This document shows, piece by piece, positions 13,361 to 21,104 of a stretch of DNA of 27,560 nt. The stretch lies in NCBI GenBank assembly GCA_959026535.1, contig CAUFMB010000029.1, positions 1 through 27,560 on the forward strand, read 5' to 3'. Numbering within the stretch: position 1 is the stretch's first letter; every line of letters begins with the position of its first letter. A program made the translations under genes and the position numbers. The notes under the pieces are model-generated. The model was not told where the DNA came from. It did no database searches and saw nothing but the letters and a program-made list of their open reading frames with translations. The stretch comes from an uncultured Collinsella sp. GTDB lineage: Bacteria > Actinomycetota > Coriobacteriia > Coriobacteriales > Coriobacteriaceae.

Positions 13361-14578
13361 TCAACGGTCATCGTCCTTCAGCAAGCGCCACAGCGTTGTA
13401 CGGCTTATGCCCAGCACCTCCGCCGCACGGGTTCGGTTGCCGTGGAGATGGTCTACAACCAGATGCGCGATATCTCGCTCGGTATCGGCCAGCGGTCGCA
13501 GGATATACAGGTCACTTTCGAGCGTCGGGGCGCCAAAGGTTGCGGTCTTAATCACGTCCTCTTGGGCGAGCACTTCCTCCGCCACAGCGCGGTCCACCGT
13601 GCCCGTCCCCGCCAATATATACAGTCGTTCCGAGACCTCGCGAAGCTGCAGATAATTGCGCGGCCAGCGGTAAGCATCGAGCGTCTTCGTCGCCGCGGCA
13701 GACAGCGTGGGTGCTGCCGTCTCAAATGCATCAGCGAGATATTCCAAATAGCGCGCAACCTTCGTCGACGCGGCTCCCTGCTCGGCGACTGCCGGCGCCA
13801 CGCTCACCGCACAGGCGAAGCGCTCGGTCACAAAGGCGGCTTGATCACTTTCGCCGCCGCCCGGCATGTCATTCGCTGTCAGCACCACATGGCAGCGCGT
13901 CGCCAACGCAGTGTCGGTCATCGTGGAGACCAGCTCGCGGAGGCGCTGGGGGCCAACCGCATTCCAGCCCTCAATGCAAAGGGTCAGCCCCGTTTGGAAC
14001 AACGGCGATTCGGCGCTTTTGAGCACATGGCGCCAACCGCGCTCGGTGAGTTCATCAAGCGCAAGGGAAACAAAGGGCTGATCGGCAAAAGGACCGTCCA
14101 GATAGAGGCGCTTGGCGATCTCGATCTGACCCGCTCCCAGCTCACCCTCGAGCATAAGGGGCACACCGCGCGCGTAGCTCTCGGCAACCGGCGCAGCCAC
14201 CGAGGCCGCCCCCTCAACGATGCCGTACGCGCTCAATTCGTAGCGGGCCTCAACCTCGTCGGCGTTGAGCCACTCGATGCCCGCATGCGCCGCGGCGCCG
14301 CGCACCTCGCGGACCACGACGACCCAAAGGCCCCCGCCCTCTTTGTCGGTGGGGCGAACGGTCAGGCTCAGGCGCGTACCCGCACGCCCCATAACCAGAC
14401 GCGCGCCGTCTCCTATACGGTCGAGGCGCTCAGCGACAAAAGCCGCCACATCCCGCTCGAGTGCCGCGTCATTCATGGTCGAGATCGCGACGTCCCCACG
14501 CGCATCGATTGCCAATGCCGAGGCCCCGGCAGCAGCCAGGGCCTCGGTCAAGATGTTCAGCTTGGCATCGCTATCCAT
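13361..14578 (-). CDS. degenerate sigma-54-activator-like regulator with Fis-type HTH
   Basis: The product has 405 residues. Residues 1-110 are an unclear sensory region. Residues 115-340 resemble the AAA+ domain of NtrC-type activators in outline only: the Walker A site reads LEGELGAGQIE (142-152), with Gln where the essential Lys should be; no GAFTGA loop is present; YRWPRNYLQLREVSERL (303-319) matches the conserved sensor-II/WPGN region. The C-terminus (370-403) is an intact Fis-type HTH, AAEVLGISRTTLWRLL. It should bind DNA but is unlikely to hydrolyse ATP or remodel sigma-54 holoenzyme. The ATG at 14578 has AGGGG seven bases upstream; the open frame extends to 14779 without a better start. 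No terminator lies between it and the 191-residue gene. Confidence 0.8.
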   Translation of the reverse strand: MDSDAKLNILTEALAAAGASALAIDARGDVAISTMNDAALERDVAAFVAERLDRIGDGARLVMGRAGTRLSLTVRPTDKEGGGLWVVVVREVRGAAAHAGIEWLNADEVEARYELSAYGIVEGAASVAAPVAESYARGVPLMLEGELGAGQIEIAKRLYLDGPFADQPFVSLALDELTERGWRHVLKSAESPLFQTGLTLCIEGWNAVGPQRLRELVSTMTDTALATRCHVVLTANDMPGGGESDQAAFVTERFACAVSVAPAVAEQGAASTKVARYLEYLADAFETAAPTLSAAATKTLDAYRWPRNYLQLREVSERLYILAGTGTVDRAVAEEVLAQEDVIKTATFGAPTLESDLYILRPLADTERDIAHLVVDHLHGNRTRAAEVLGISRTTLWRLLKDDDR

Positions 14579-14700
14579 TATTTGCCCCTGTCCGCAGCGA
14601 CGTGCAACCGTCGACGGTCGCACGACCGAGTGTTTCAAAATTGAACGATATTGCTCACCAAACACTATAGGGCAGAAAGCGTCATCCTGCGAGTATAGGT

Positions 14701-14792
14701 GTTGCCCCGCATCGCCATCCTGGCGGGGCGATAAGAGCTCTTCGGGACTTATAAACCTGCGGACAAGCCATACCCGCAAGAGCTCCTATCGC
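14701..14792. repeat. adjacent inverted repeats between two minus-strand genes
   Basis: GCGATAAGAGCTCTT (14728-14742) is matched by AAGAGCTCCTATCGC (14778-14792) with one mismatch, and an extra CGGG/CCCG pairing inside. Immediately left, GCCCCGC (14704-14710) pairs with GCGGGGC (14723-14729), so the two hairpins compete for bases 14728-14729. They lie downstream of the transporter gene. Neither has a T-run, so termination is not assured. Confidence 0.6.
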
Positions 14793-14851
14793 TCCACTGC
14801 AGGCTTGCGCTCACCAGCAACCAACACGCAGCACGCAAACAAGCTACTTCT

Positions 14852-15886
14852 CTACCAGATTCCCAGCACGTGCTGCATTCCCAAACTCATGCACGCAATG
14901 CCAATCCAGCAGCAAAAGCCCAGCGCGATGGGCTTGCCGCCCTTTTTGACCAGCTCGACGATATCGGTATTAAAACCAATAGCCGCCATGGCCATCACAA
15001 TAAAGAACTTCGACAGCTCCTTGATGGGCGCCGTGATGGACACAGGAAGCTGAAACACCGTGGTGATCACGCTCGCCAGCACAAAGAACAGCACAAACAT
15101 GGGAAACGCGCGTTTAAGCGAGAACGTGCTCTTAGCGTCGCCACCGGCCTTGCGTGCCAGATGCATCTGCCAGCATGCGAGGACCAACGTGATGGGAATA
15201 ATGGCCAGCGTCCTGGTGAGCTTGACCACTGTGGCGCTCTCGAGCACATTGGCGCCGGGATGCATGCTGTCCCAAGCGCTCGCCGCAGCCGTTACGGACG
15301 AGGTGTCGTTGATGGCGGTACCGGCAAACAGGCCAAAGCCCTCGTTGGTCAGCCCGAGCATGCCGCCGAGCGTTGGAAACACGAGCGCCGCGATAACGTT
15401 AAACAGGAAGATGACCGAAATAGCCTGGGCAATCTCGCGATCGTCGGCATCGATGACGGGCGCGGTCGCGGCGATGGCAGAACCGCCGCAAATCGACGAA
15501 CCCACACCCACAAGCGTCGCGATCTTGCCCGGCACGTTCATAACGCGGCAGAGCACAAAGGCGATGACAAGCGAGGTCGAGATTGTTGCCACGATAATCG
15601 GTAGCGACTGGGCGCCCTTGGACAGAATCTGGGAGAGGTTCATGCCAAAGCCAAGCAGGATAACCGCGTACTGCAAGACTTTTTTGGACGTATAGGTAAC
15701 GCCGGCGGTGAGCTGTTCGCGACGATTCTTGGGAAAGACGAGCGCCAGGACCATGCCAAAGAGGATGGCAAATACCGGACCGCCGACCACCTCAATTTGT
15801 TTGCCGAGCAACGTCGCGGGAATGGCGATGATCAGGCAGAACAAGACGCCTTTCCAGCGCTCGCGTACGATGTTTGCCAGTTGCAT
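14852..15886 (-). CDS. YeiH-family putative anion (sulfate/sulfite) exporter
   Basis: A 344-residue, about ten-helix inner membrane protein of the YeiH/UPF0324 family. Family marks include GPVFAILFGMVLAL (36-49), LLGFGMNLSQIL, VGVGSSICGGSAIAATAPVI, and FAGTAINDTSSVTAAA. Homologues are annotated as putative sulfate exporters, some linked to sulfite or taurine metabolism; substrate evidence is thin. The ATG at 15886 has AAGGA eight bases upstream. It is divergent from the FCD-type GntR gene, which is a plausible regulator. Confidence 0.9.
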   Translation of the reverse strand: MQLANIVRERWKGVLFCLIIAIPATLLGKQIEVVGGPVFAILFGMVLALVFPKNRREQLTAGVTYTSKKVLQYAVILLGFGMNLSQILSKGAQSLPIIVATISTSLVIAFVLCRVMNVPGKIATLVGVGSSICGGSAIAATAPVIDADDREIAQAISVIFLFNVIAALVFPTLGGMLGLTNEGFGLFAGTAINDTSSVTAAASAWDSMHPGANVLESATVVKLTRTLAIIPITLVLACWQMHLARKAGGDAKSTFSLKRAFPMFVLFFVLASVITTVFQLPVSITAPIKELSKFFIVMAMAAIGFNTDIVELVKKGGKPIALGFCCWIGIACMSLGMQHVLGIW

Positions 15887-16079
15887 ATGGGATTCCTTCT
15901 TTCTATTTCACGTTTGCGACGGCTTATGATACGGCAACATTGAGCGCAGCCTTGCGCAAACACAGACTAAGATGCCGCAATAGTTCTCAGGCAACAACCG
16001 AATTACCCACCGCGGAGAGCTGATTCGCGGCATAATTAACAACTGACATATGAGTTTGATAGAACAGTTGCGAGGCGCT

Positions 16080-16781
16080 ATGGAAGAATCGATGCACGTC
16101 GGCGAGCAGGAAACGAGCCTACAGGACCAGTCCTATCACACCATTCGACGCAAAATCGTCTACCTGGACTACAAGCCGGGCGAAAAGCTGGGCGTCAAGC
16201 AGCTTTGCGACGACCTAGATATGGGTCGCACGCCCGTGCGCGAGGCACTGGTGCGTCTGGCGCAAGAGGGCCTGGTGCGCACCGTGCCCCAGAGCGGCAC
16301 CTACGTCTCACCCATCAACCTCACCCTTGCCGAGAGTGCCTGTTACATCCGCGAGCATCTGGAAAAGCAGGTGATCGTGGAGTGCTGTGCGCGAGCCACG
16401 TCGGCCGGCATCGAGCAGCTCGACCGCGCCATCGTGCTGCAGGAAAAAGCCATGGCCGAAGAGGATCGCATCGGCTTCTTTTTGAGCGACAACCTCATGC
16501 ATCACATGATTTTTAGCATCGCATGTCGCAGCACCGTGTGGTCGTGGCTCGAAGAGACCAATGCCGACCTGGAGCGCTTCCGCTGGCTGCGCGCCGCCAC
16601 GCAGGTTCTCGACAATCAGGACATCGTGAACGAGCACAAGCAGATTCGCCGCGCCATCGCCGGTCGCGACCCCATCGAAGCGAGCTTTTTGGTCAGCAAG
16701 CACCTGCACATGATGTTCCGCAACCAAACCGAGGTTCTGGACCAGTTCCCCGAGTACTTCGAGACCAGCAAGCTCCGCTAA
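16080..16781 (+). CDS. GntR-family (FCD subfamily) transcriptional regulator
   Basis: The product has 233 residues from the chosen start. A winged HTH covers about 15-80 (SYHTIRRKIVYLDYKPGEKL, then GRTPVREALVRLAQEGLV and the wing VPQSGTYV). An all-helical FCD ligand domain follows, with conserved metal-binding positions in NLMHHMIFS and EHKQIRRAI. FCD regulators bind organic acids or sugar acids. The ATG at 16080 has GAGG four bases upstream; an ATG at 16050 in frame has no ribosome site but would also be close behind CATAAT at 16031-16036. It is divergent from the YeiH-type transporter. A repeat hairpin begins at the stop codon. Confidence 0.9.
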   Translation: MEESMHVGEQETSLQDQSYHTIRRKIVYLDYKPGEKLGVKQLCDDLDMGRTPVREALVRLAQEGLVRTVPQSGTYVSPINLTLAESACYIREHLEKQVIVECCARATSAGIEQLDRAIVLQEKAMAEEDRIGFFLSDNLMHHMIFSIACRSTVWSWLEETNADLERFRWLRAATQVLDNQDIVNEHKQIRRAIAGRDPIEASFLVSKHLHMMFRNQTEVLDQFPEYFETSKLR

Positions 16782-16826
16782 CCTGCCAAAAAGGGACAGG
16801 TTCATTTTGGCAGGTTTTATCTGGTC
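16780..16826 (+). repeat. GGGACAGG palindromic repeat, copy A
   Basis: AACCTGCCAAAA (16780-16791) pairs perfectly with TTTTGGCAGGTT (16805-16816), loop AGGGACAGGTTCA, then TTATCTGG. The left arm starts inside the stop codon of the GntR gene, so the element may also serve as its terminator. Confidence 0.8.
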
Positions 16827-16832
16827 AAATGC

Positions 16833-16873
16833 AAAAAAGGGCCCGGCTCCGTCTAATGACGCGGAGCCGGGCC
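16833..16873 (-). terminator. intrinsic terminator of glmS
   Basis: GGCCCGGCTCCG (16840-16851) pairs perfectly with CGGAGCCGGGCC (16862-16873). On the minus strand it is followed by CTTTTTTGC. Confidence 0.92.
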
Positions 16874-16898
16874 TTAGTCGCTAGAACGGCGGAACCAA

Positions 16899-18746
16899 CT
16901 ACTCTACCGTGACGCTCTTGGCCAGGTTACGGGGCTGGTCGACGTCGCAGCCGCGCAGGATGGCGACCTCGCGGGCGAGCAGCTGCAGCGGGACACTCGC
17001 CGTGATGGGGCTGAACACGTCGCGGACTGCCGGCACGCGGATGATGCAGTCGGCAATCTTGTTGATCTCATCGTCGCCCTCGGTGGCAACGACGATGACC
17101 TTGGCACCGCGCGCCTTGCACTCCATAAGGTTCGACACGGTCTTGTCGTAGGTGGCACTCTTGGTGGCCACAGCGATGACAGGGAAGCCCAGGTCGATCA
17201 GGGCAATGGGGCCGTGCTTCATCTCACCGGCGGCATATGCCTCGGCGTGCAGGTAGCTGACCTCTTTGAGCTTGAGCGCGCCCTCGTAGGAAATAGCGGC
17301 ACCCATGCCGCGACCCACAAACAGTGCGGACTGCGCGTCCTTGCACAGCAGGGCGGCCTCATGAACGGCCTCGGTTTGGGTATCCAAAATCCACTGGATC
17401 TGCTCGGCCGTATCGGAAAGCTCGCGGAACAGCATGCGCGCCTGCTTGGTGGTCAAGCGGTACTTGACCTGCGCCAGCAGCAGGGCCAGCAGCGTCAGGC
17501 TCACAACCTGGCCGATGAAGCTCTTGGTCGAGGCGACCGCGATCTCCTTGTTGGCCTTGGTGTAGATGACGCCGTCGCTCTCACGCGCCACGGGGCTGCC
17601 CACCACGTTGGTGATGCCGAAGACCTTGGCACCCTTGATGCGCGCATCGCGGATGGCGGCGAGAGTGTCGGCCGTCTCGCCCGACTGGGACACGGCCACG
17701 ACGAGCGTCGTCGGCGTGATGATGGGGTTGCGATAGCGGAACTCGCTGGCCGCCTCCACCTCGGTGGGGATGCGAGCCCAGCCCTCAATGAGATTCTTGG
17801 CAATGAGGCCAGCGTGATAGCTGGTGCCGCAAGCGATCACGTAGACGCGGTCGATGTCGTTGAGTTCCTCGAGCGAAAGGCCCAGCTCGTCGATGTCGAG
17901 CTCGCCGGCCGGTGTCATACGACCAACCAGCGTGTCGCGCACGACGCGCGGCTGCTCGTGAATCTCCTTGAGCATAAAGTCGGGATAACCGCCCTTTTCT
18001 GCCATATCCAGGTCCCAGTCGATGTGGGTGACCTTGGGCTCGATAACGTTGCCGGCCTCGTCGGTGTACTCGACGCCTGCGGGCGCGAGCTTGGCAAACT
18101 GACCGTCCTCGAGCACCACGACATCGCGGGTGGCGTCGATGAGCGCGATGACATCGGAGGCGACATAGGCGCCGGTCTCGCCCACGCCGACCACGATCGG
18201 GGAATCCTTGCGGGCCACGGCGATCACGCCGGGCTCGTCAGCGCACACGGCGGCCAGGCCATAGGCACCGACCACGTGGGTGCAAGCCTCGCGCACGGAG
18301 GCCATCAGGTCGTGCGTCTCGGCATAAGCCTCTTCGATCAGATGCGCGAAGACCTCGGTATCGGTCTCGCTCTTAAAGTGGTGGCCGCGGCCCTCCAGCT
18401 CTTCGCGCAGCTCGGCGAAGTTCTCGATGATGCCGTTGTGGACGATGGCGATACGACCGTCACAGCTGGTGTGGGGGTGAGCGTTAACGACGGAGGGCTT
18501 GCCGTGGGTGGCCCAACGGGTGTGGCCGATACCGCAGGTAGCGTCGCTGTCAATGTTGGAAAGCTCGCTCTCCAGGCCCGCGACCTTGCCCACGCGGCGG
18601 ATGACATCGAGGTGCGCCGCGGCGCCCTCGCCCACCTCGAGCGCGACGCCCGAGGAGTCATAGCCGCGATACTCCATACGCTTGAGGCCCGTGACCAGGA
18701 TGTTCTTTGCAATATCAGAGCCGGTGTAGCCGACAATTCCGCACAT
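16899..18746 (-). CDS. glmS: glutamine-fructose-6-phosphate aminotransferase
   Basis: The product has 615 residues. GlmS makes glucosamine-6-phosphate from fructose-6-phosphate and glutamine, the entry to peptidoglycan precursors. The N-terminal glutaminase starts MCGIVGYTG with Cys2 as nucleophile and has GHTRWATHGKPS and HNGIIENF; two SIS isomerase domains follow (CGTSYHAGL, SQSGETADT, GRGMGAAISYEGALKLKE), ending LAKSVTVE. The ATG at 18746 gives Cys2 and has AAGGGA upstream, so longer in-frame forms are rejected. Single gene with its own strong terminator; no glmS ribozyme structure is seen. Its upstream region carries an operator-like triple site. Confidence 0.98.
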   Translation of the reverse strand: MCGIVGYTGSDIAKNILVTGLKRMEYRGYDSSGVALEVGEGAAAHLDVIRRVGKVAGLESELSNIDSDATCGIGHTRWATHGKPSVVNAHPHTSCDGRIAIVHNGIIENFAELREELEGRGHHFKSETDTEVFAHLIEEAYAETHDLMASVREACTHVVGAYGLAAVCADEPGVIAVARKDSPIVVGVGETGAYVASDVIALIDATRDVVVLEDGQFAKLAPAGVEYTDEAGNVIEPKVTHIDWDLDMAEKGGYPDFMLKEIHEQPRVVRDTLVGRMTPAGELDIDELGLSLEELNDIDRVYVIACGTSYHAGLIAKNLIEGWARIPTEVEAASEFRYRNPIITPTTLVVAVSQSGETADTLAAIRDARIKGAKVFGITNVVGSPVARESDGVIYTKANKEIAVASTKSFIGQVVSLTLLALLLAQVKYRLTTKQARMLFRELSDTAEQIQWILDTQTEAVHEAALLCKDAQSALFVGRGMGAAISYEGALKLKEVSYLHAEAYAAGEMKHGPIALIDLGFPVIAVATKSATYDKTVSNLMECKARGAKVIVVATEGDDEINKIADCIIRVPAVRDVFSPITASVPLQLLAREVAILRGCDVDQPRNLAKSVTVE

Positions 18747-18820
18747 AGGATAAATCCCTTCGTCCGCTTGACTGCAAAACGTCCACGCACAGGGGGCGCT
18801 GAGACGCATAACGTTCGAGT

Positions 18821-18849
18821 ATTGTACTCACGCAAACGCAAGCTGATAT
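18821..18849 (-). promoter_or_regulatory. glmS promoter candidate
   Basis: TACAAT (18821-18826, minus) is centred in a perfect dyad GAGTA-CAA-TACTC (18817-18829). At a 17-base spacer the -35 would be ATATCA (18844-18849), which is weak. Confidence 0.4.
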
Positions 18850-18881
18850 ACCAGAAGTGGTATCTCAACTTAGATACCACT
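18847..18881. promoter_or_regulatory. operator-like triple TGGTAT site upstream of glmS
   Basis: AGTGGTATCT (18856-18865) and AGATACCACT (18872-18881) are perfect reverse complements six bases apart. A further half-site ATACCA (18848-18853) pairs with TGGTAT at 18858-18863 as an overlapping dyad. TGGTAT/ATACCA half-sites are typical of GntR/HutC-type operators. The cluster touches the predicted glmS -35. Confidence 0.55.
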
Positions 18882-18908
18882 CGATGCACACACGTCCAGC
18901 CGGTTCAA

Positions 18909-18943
18909 ACCACCACAAAGGTACCTGCCCCCTTCGTGGTGGT
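18909..18943. repeat. palindromic element ACCACCAC...GTGGTGGT
   Basis: ACCACCACAAAGG (18909-18921) pairs with CCTTCGTGGTGGT (18931-18943), one mismatch, loop TACCTGCCC. It lies next to repeat copy B, in the glmS/LacI divergent region. Confidence 0.6.
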
Positions 18944-18957
18944 CGCGCCGGCAACGG

Positions 18958-19009
18958 CGTTTCCCCAGATAAACCTGCCAAAATAAACCTGTCCCTTTTT
19001 GGTAGGTTT
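18958..19009 (-). repeat. GGGACAGG palindromic repeat, copy B
   Basis: AACCTGCCAAAA (18972-18983) pairs with TTTTGGTAGGTT (18997-19008), one mismatch. Its reverse complement matches copy C at 22165-22216, including the flank ATCTGGGGAAACG. The right arm covers the -35 zone of the LacI-type gene. Confidence 0.8.
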
Positions 19010-19013
19010 GGGA

Positions 19014-19022
19014 TGCTACAAT
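19014..19022 (+). promoter_or_regulatory. extended -10 of the LacI-type gene
   Basis: TGC-TACAAT (TACAAT 19017-19022) lies 35 bases before the start codon. The -35 zone is T-rich and inside repeat copy B. Confidence 0.5.
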
Positions 19023-19057
19023 CTGGCTTGTACTTGAAACGCATCAAAGGGGCCGCT

Positions 19058-20167
19058 ATGGCAAAGGTTAAAATCAGCGACGTCGCGCGCGAAGCCGGGG
19101 TTTCGTTGGGCACGGTTTCCAACGCACTCAACCATCCCGAAAAGCTGCGCCCCGAGACCCTCAAGCTCATAAATGAAACCATCAATCGACTGGGCTACCT
19201 GCCCAACCAAAGCGCTCGTCAGCTCGCGGGCGGCGCCACCAAGTCCTTTGGCCTGGTGCTCCCCCGTCTCGATCACGGCTTTTCGCTCCAAATCGCCAGC
19301 GGCGCCCACAACGAGGCCCGCAAGCACGGCTACGACTTGCTCATCGCCAACGCCGATAACGACGATATTCTCGAGGACCATTACCTGCGCTACTTTATGG
19401 GCACCCAGATGTCCGGCGTCATGGTTCAGCCCATGGCATCCCCCGACTGGCACCCCGCCATGACCAAGATGCCCGTGCCGATCGTCCATCTGGACATCCA
19501 TTGCTCCGAGCCCGGCTACTACGTAGCGGCCGACAATGAGGCCCAGGGTCGCATCATTGCCGAACTTGCCATCGCCCGCGGCGCGCACCATATTGTCGTC
19601 GTCGGCCGAGCAGCATTTATGCAACTCACCCTGCGCGTCCTTGGCATTCATAAGGCGCTCGCCCTGCACCCCGATATCAAGATCGAAGTCATCGACGCCG
19701 GCGAATGGAATACCGCTGCCGACGGCTACGGCATCGGTGCCCAAATCGCCGAGCGCCCCGCGGACGAACGTCCCGATTTTGTCGTCGGCCTGACCGACGT
19801 GCTGGCCTCGGGCGTTATCTCGGCATTGGTCGACAAAGGCATCTCCGTCCCCGAGCAGGTTCGCGTGGCCGGATGCGACGGCAACCCGCTCGCTTGGAGC
19901 GGATCGGTCCCACTCACTACGGTAGCGCCCCCGGGCTACGAGATTGGCCGCAAGGGTGTCCAACTGCTGATGGAGCAAATCGAGAACAAGGCCCCGGCAA
20001 AGATCAAGCATATCCGTGTCGGCTCCGCAGTGCGTACCGTCACCGCAGTCGCCGCCGAGGATATCAACCGCCAAGAACTGGTACGTCCGTTCCTACTGGA
20101 ACGCGCCAGCACCCAGGCAAGCAGCCAGACCGACGCCACGGCCATCAACCTCGGTGCGTATCTATAG
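19058..20167 (+). CDS. LacI-family transcriptional regulator
   Basis: The product has 369 residues. The N-terminal HTH is KISDVAREAGVSLGTVSNAL (4-23), followed by the hinge and LGYLPNQSARQLAGG. A periplasmic-binding-protein-like ligand domain follows: SFGLVLPRLDHGFSLQI and, near the C-terminal part, GCDGNPLAWSGSVPLTTVAPP. The Asp-Gly-Asn motif suggests a sugar ligand, which is not identifiable. The ATG at 19058 follows AAAGGGG at good spacing; the open frame upstream (to 18857) runs through both palindromes and is not coding. Closed by a bidirectional terminator. No sugar operon is adjacent, so its targets are elsewhere or in this divergent region. Confidence 0.93.
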   Translation: MAKVKISDVAREAGVSLGTVSNALNHPEKLRPETLKLINETINRLGYLPNQSARQLAGGATKSFGLVLPRLDHGFSLQIASGAHNEARKHGYDLLIANADNDDILEDHYLRYFMGTQMSGVMVQPMASPDWHPAMTKMPVPIVHLDIHCSEPGYYVAADNEAQGRIIAELAIARGAHHIVVVGRAAFMQLTLRVLGIHKALALHPDIKIEVIDAGEWNTAADGYGIGAQIAERPADERPDFVVGLTDVLASGVISALVDKGISVPEQVRVAGCDGNPLAWSGSVPLTTVAPPGYEIGRKGVQLLMEQIENKAPAKIKHIRVGSAVRTVTAVAAEDINRQELVRPFLLERASTQASSQTDATAINLGAYL

Positions 20168-20193
20168 CACGCCCGCGAGTATGCTAAGTCGCC

Positions 20194-20241
20194 GCTCAAG
20201 CAAAAGGGGCCCGACCATTGCCGGACCCCTTTTGCTTGAGC
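20194..20241. terminator. bidirectional terminator
   Basis: GCTCAAGCAAAAGGGG (20194-20209) pairs perfectly with CCCCTTTTGCTTGAGC (20226-20241), plus CCG/CGG inside. A- and T-tracts flank the GC-rich upper stem, so either strand can terminate here. It serves the convergent LacI-type and HAD genes. Confidence 0.82.
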
Positions 20242-20280
20242 GCAAACGTGGGCAATTGCTCGTTTCAACGCCGCAATTGT

Positions 20281-20931
20281 CTAGCGCACGGCCTTGACCG
20301 CCGCCGCCAGGTCGAACAACGTATCGAGCACGGCCTCGCAGCCATCCACCACGTCCTGCGGCAGCGGCACAATATCGGGGACGGCAAAGACGTGGCAGCC
20401 GGCCGTGATGCCCGAGACGCAACCATTGCGCGAATCCTCGACCACGGCGCACTCCTCGGGGGCAAAGCCCGCACGCTCGCAGGCGAGCAGATACATCTCG
20501 GGGTCGGGCTTGCCGTGCACGACGTCCTCGCCACACGTTACCGTTTCAAACTTGTCAAAAAGACCGACCATCTTAAGGTTGCGCTCGGCCGTAACGAGGC
20601 GCGACGACGTCGCTAGGCCCACGTGATAGCCCGCAGCTAGCAACTCGTCTAGGCACTCGGCGGCGCCGGCCTTAAGTTCCAGTTCGGTCTTGACCATCTC
20701 GTCGCGAATCTCCTTGTGGCGACGATAGATCGCCTCGGTGGTTTCGTGGCTGCCATAATGCTTATCGAGGATGTCCATAACATCGGGCAGCGTGCGGCCG
20801 ATAAACTGATGGATCAGCGCTTCATCAATCGCGACACCCAGCTCAGCAGCGGGCGCTTTCCATGCCTTGATGCCCAGACGCTCGGTATCGACCAGCGTTC
20901 CGTCCATGTCAAAAATAACAGCCTTGATCAT
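20281..20931 (-). CDS. HAD-superfamily sugar-phosphate phosphatase / beta-phosphoglucomutase-like hydrolase
   Basis: The 216-residue product is a HAD subfamily IA protein. Motif I is FDMDGTLVD (nucleophile D8, acid D10), motif II is ATSSR, motif III is GKPDPEMYL, and motif IV is VVEDSRNG. A helical cap lies between motifs I and II. The pattern fits the PGMB/Gph/YniC group, which dephosphorylates small sugar phosphates or isomerises beta-glucose-1-phosphate; the sequence alone does not choose. The ATG at 20931 has GGGGGA upstream. It is divergent from larE, and the shared region holds a GTATATA dyad. Confidence 0.92.
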   Translation of the reverse strand: MIKAVIFDMDGTLVDTERLGIKAWKAPAAELGVAIDEALIHQFIGRTLPDVMDILDKHYGSHETTEAIYRRHKEIRDEMVKTELELKAGAAECLDELLAAGYHVGLATSSRLVTAERNLKMVGLFDKFETVTCGEDVVHGKPDPEMYLLACERAGFAPEECAVVEDSRNGCVSGITAGCHVFAVPDIVPLPQDVVDGCEAVLDTLFDLAAAVKAVR

Positions 20932-20991
20932 ATCGGTCCCCCATCGACTCTCGCTGTCGCATTGCCGCAACTCTACCGCATTTGGCAACTT

Positions 20992-21008
20992 GTATATAAC
21001 GTATATAC
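20992..21008. promoter_or_regulatory. GTATATA-ACG-TATATAC palindrome
   Basis: Seven-base perfect arms around a three-base centre, 61-77 bases before the HAD start. The A/T-rich arms could also act as -10 elements on the minus strand, so an operator overlapping the HAD promoter is likely. Confidence 0.45.
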
Positions 21009-21042
21009 CATATTGCACTTTCGTTACATAGATAGAAGTCTT

Positions 21043-21070
21043 ATGACAAGCAGTCCAGTAGGATTATAGT
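21043..21070 (+). promoter_or_regulatory. larE promoter
   Basis: ATGACA (21043-21048), a 16-base spacer and TATAGT (21065-21070) place a start near 21077, 28 bases before the ATG. Confidence 0.55.
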
Positions 21071-21086
21071 TTTCGACCGAGTACTC

Positions 21087-21102
21087 AACGATAAGGATCG
21101 TT
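21087..21102 (+). promoter_or_regulatory. hairpin presenting the larE ribosome site
   Basis: AACGAT (21087-21092) and ATCGTT (21097-21102) form a six-pair stem whose four-base loop AAGG is the Shine-Dalgarno sequence, three bases before the start codon. Confidence 0.45.
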
Positions 21103-21104
21103 TC

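Noticed and set aside
18747..18815. glmS ribozyme
   Set aside because: The leader of about 70 bases is too short and no ribozyme core or pseudoknot pattern is seen.
17214..18986. 590-residue plus-strand frame across glmS
   Set aside because: Antisense shadow of glmS; no family resemblance and it runs through the glmS promoter and operator.
18857..19057. N-terminal extension of the LacI-type regulator
   Set aside because: The upstream frame covers two palindromes and the promoter; the LacI helix-turn-helix starts at the ATG at 19058.
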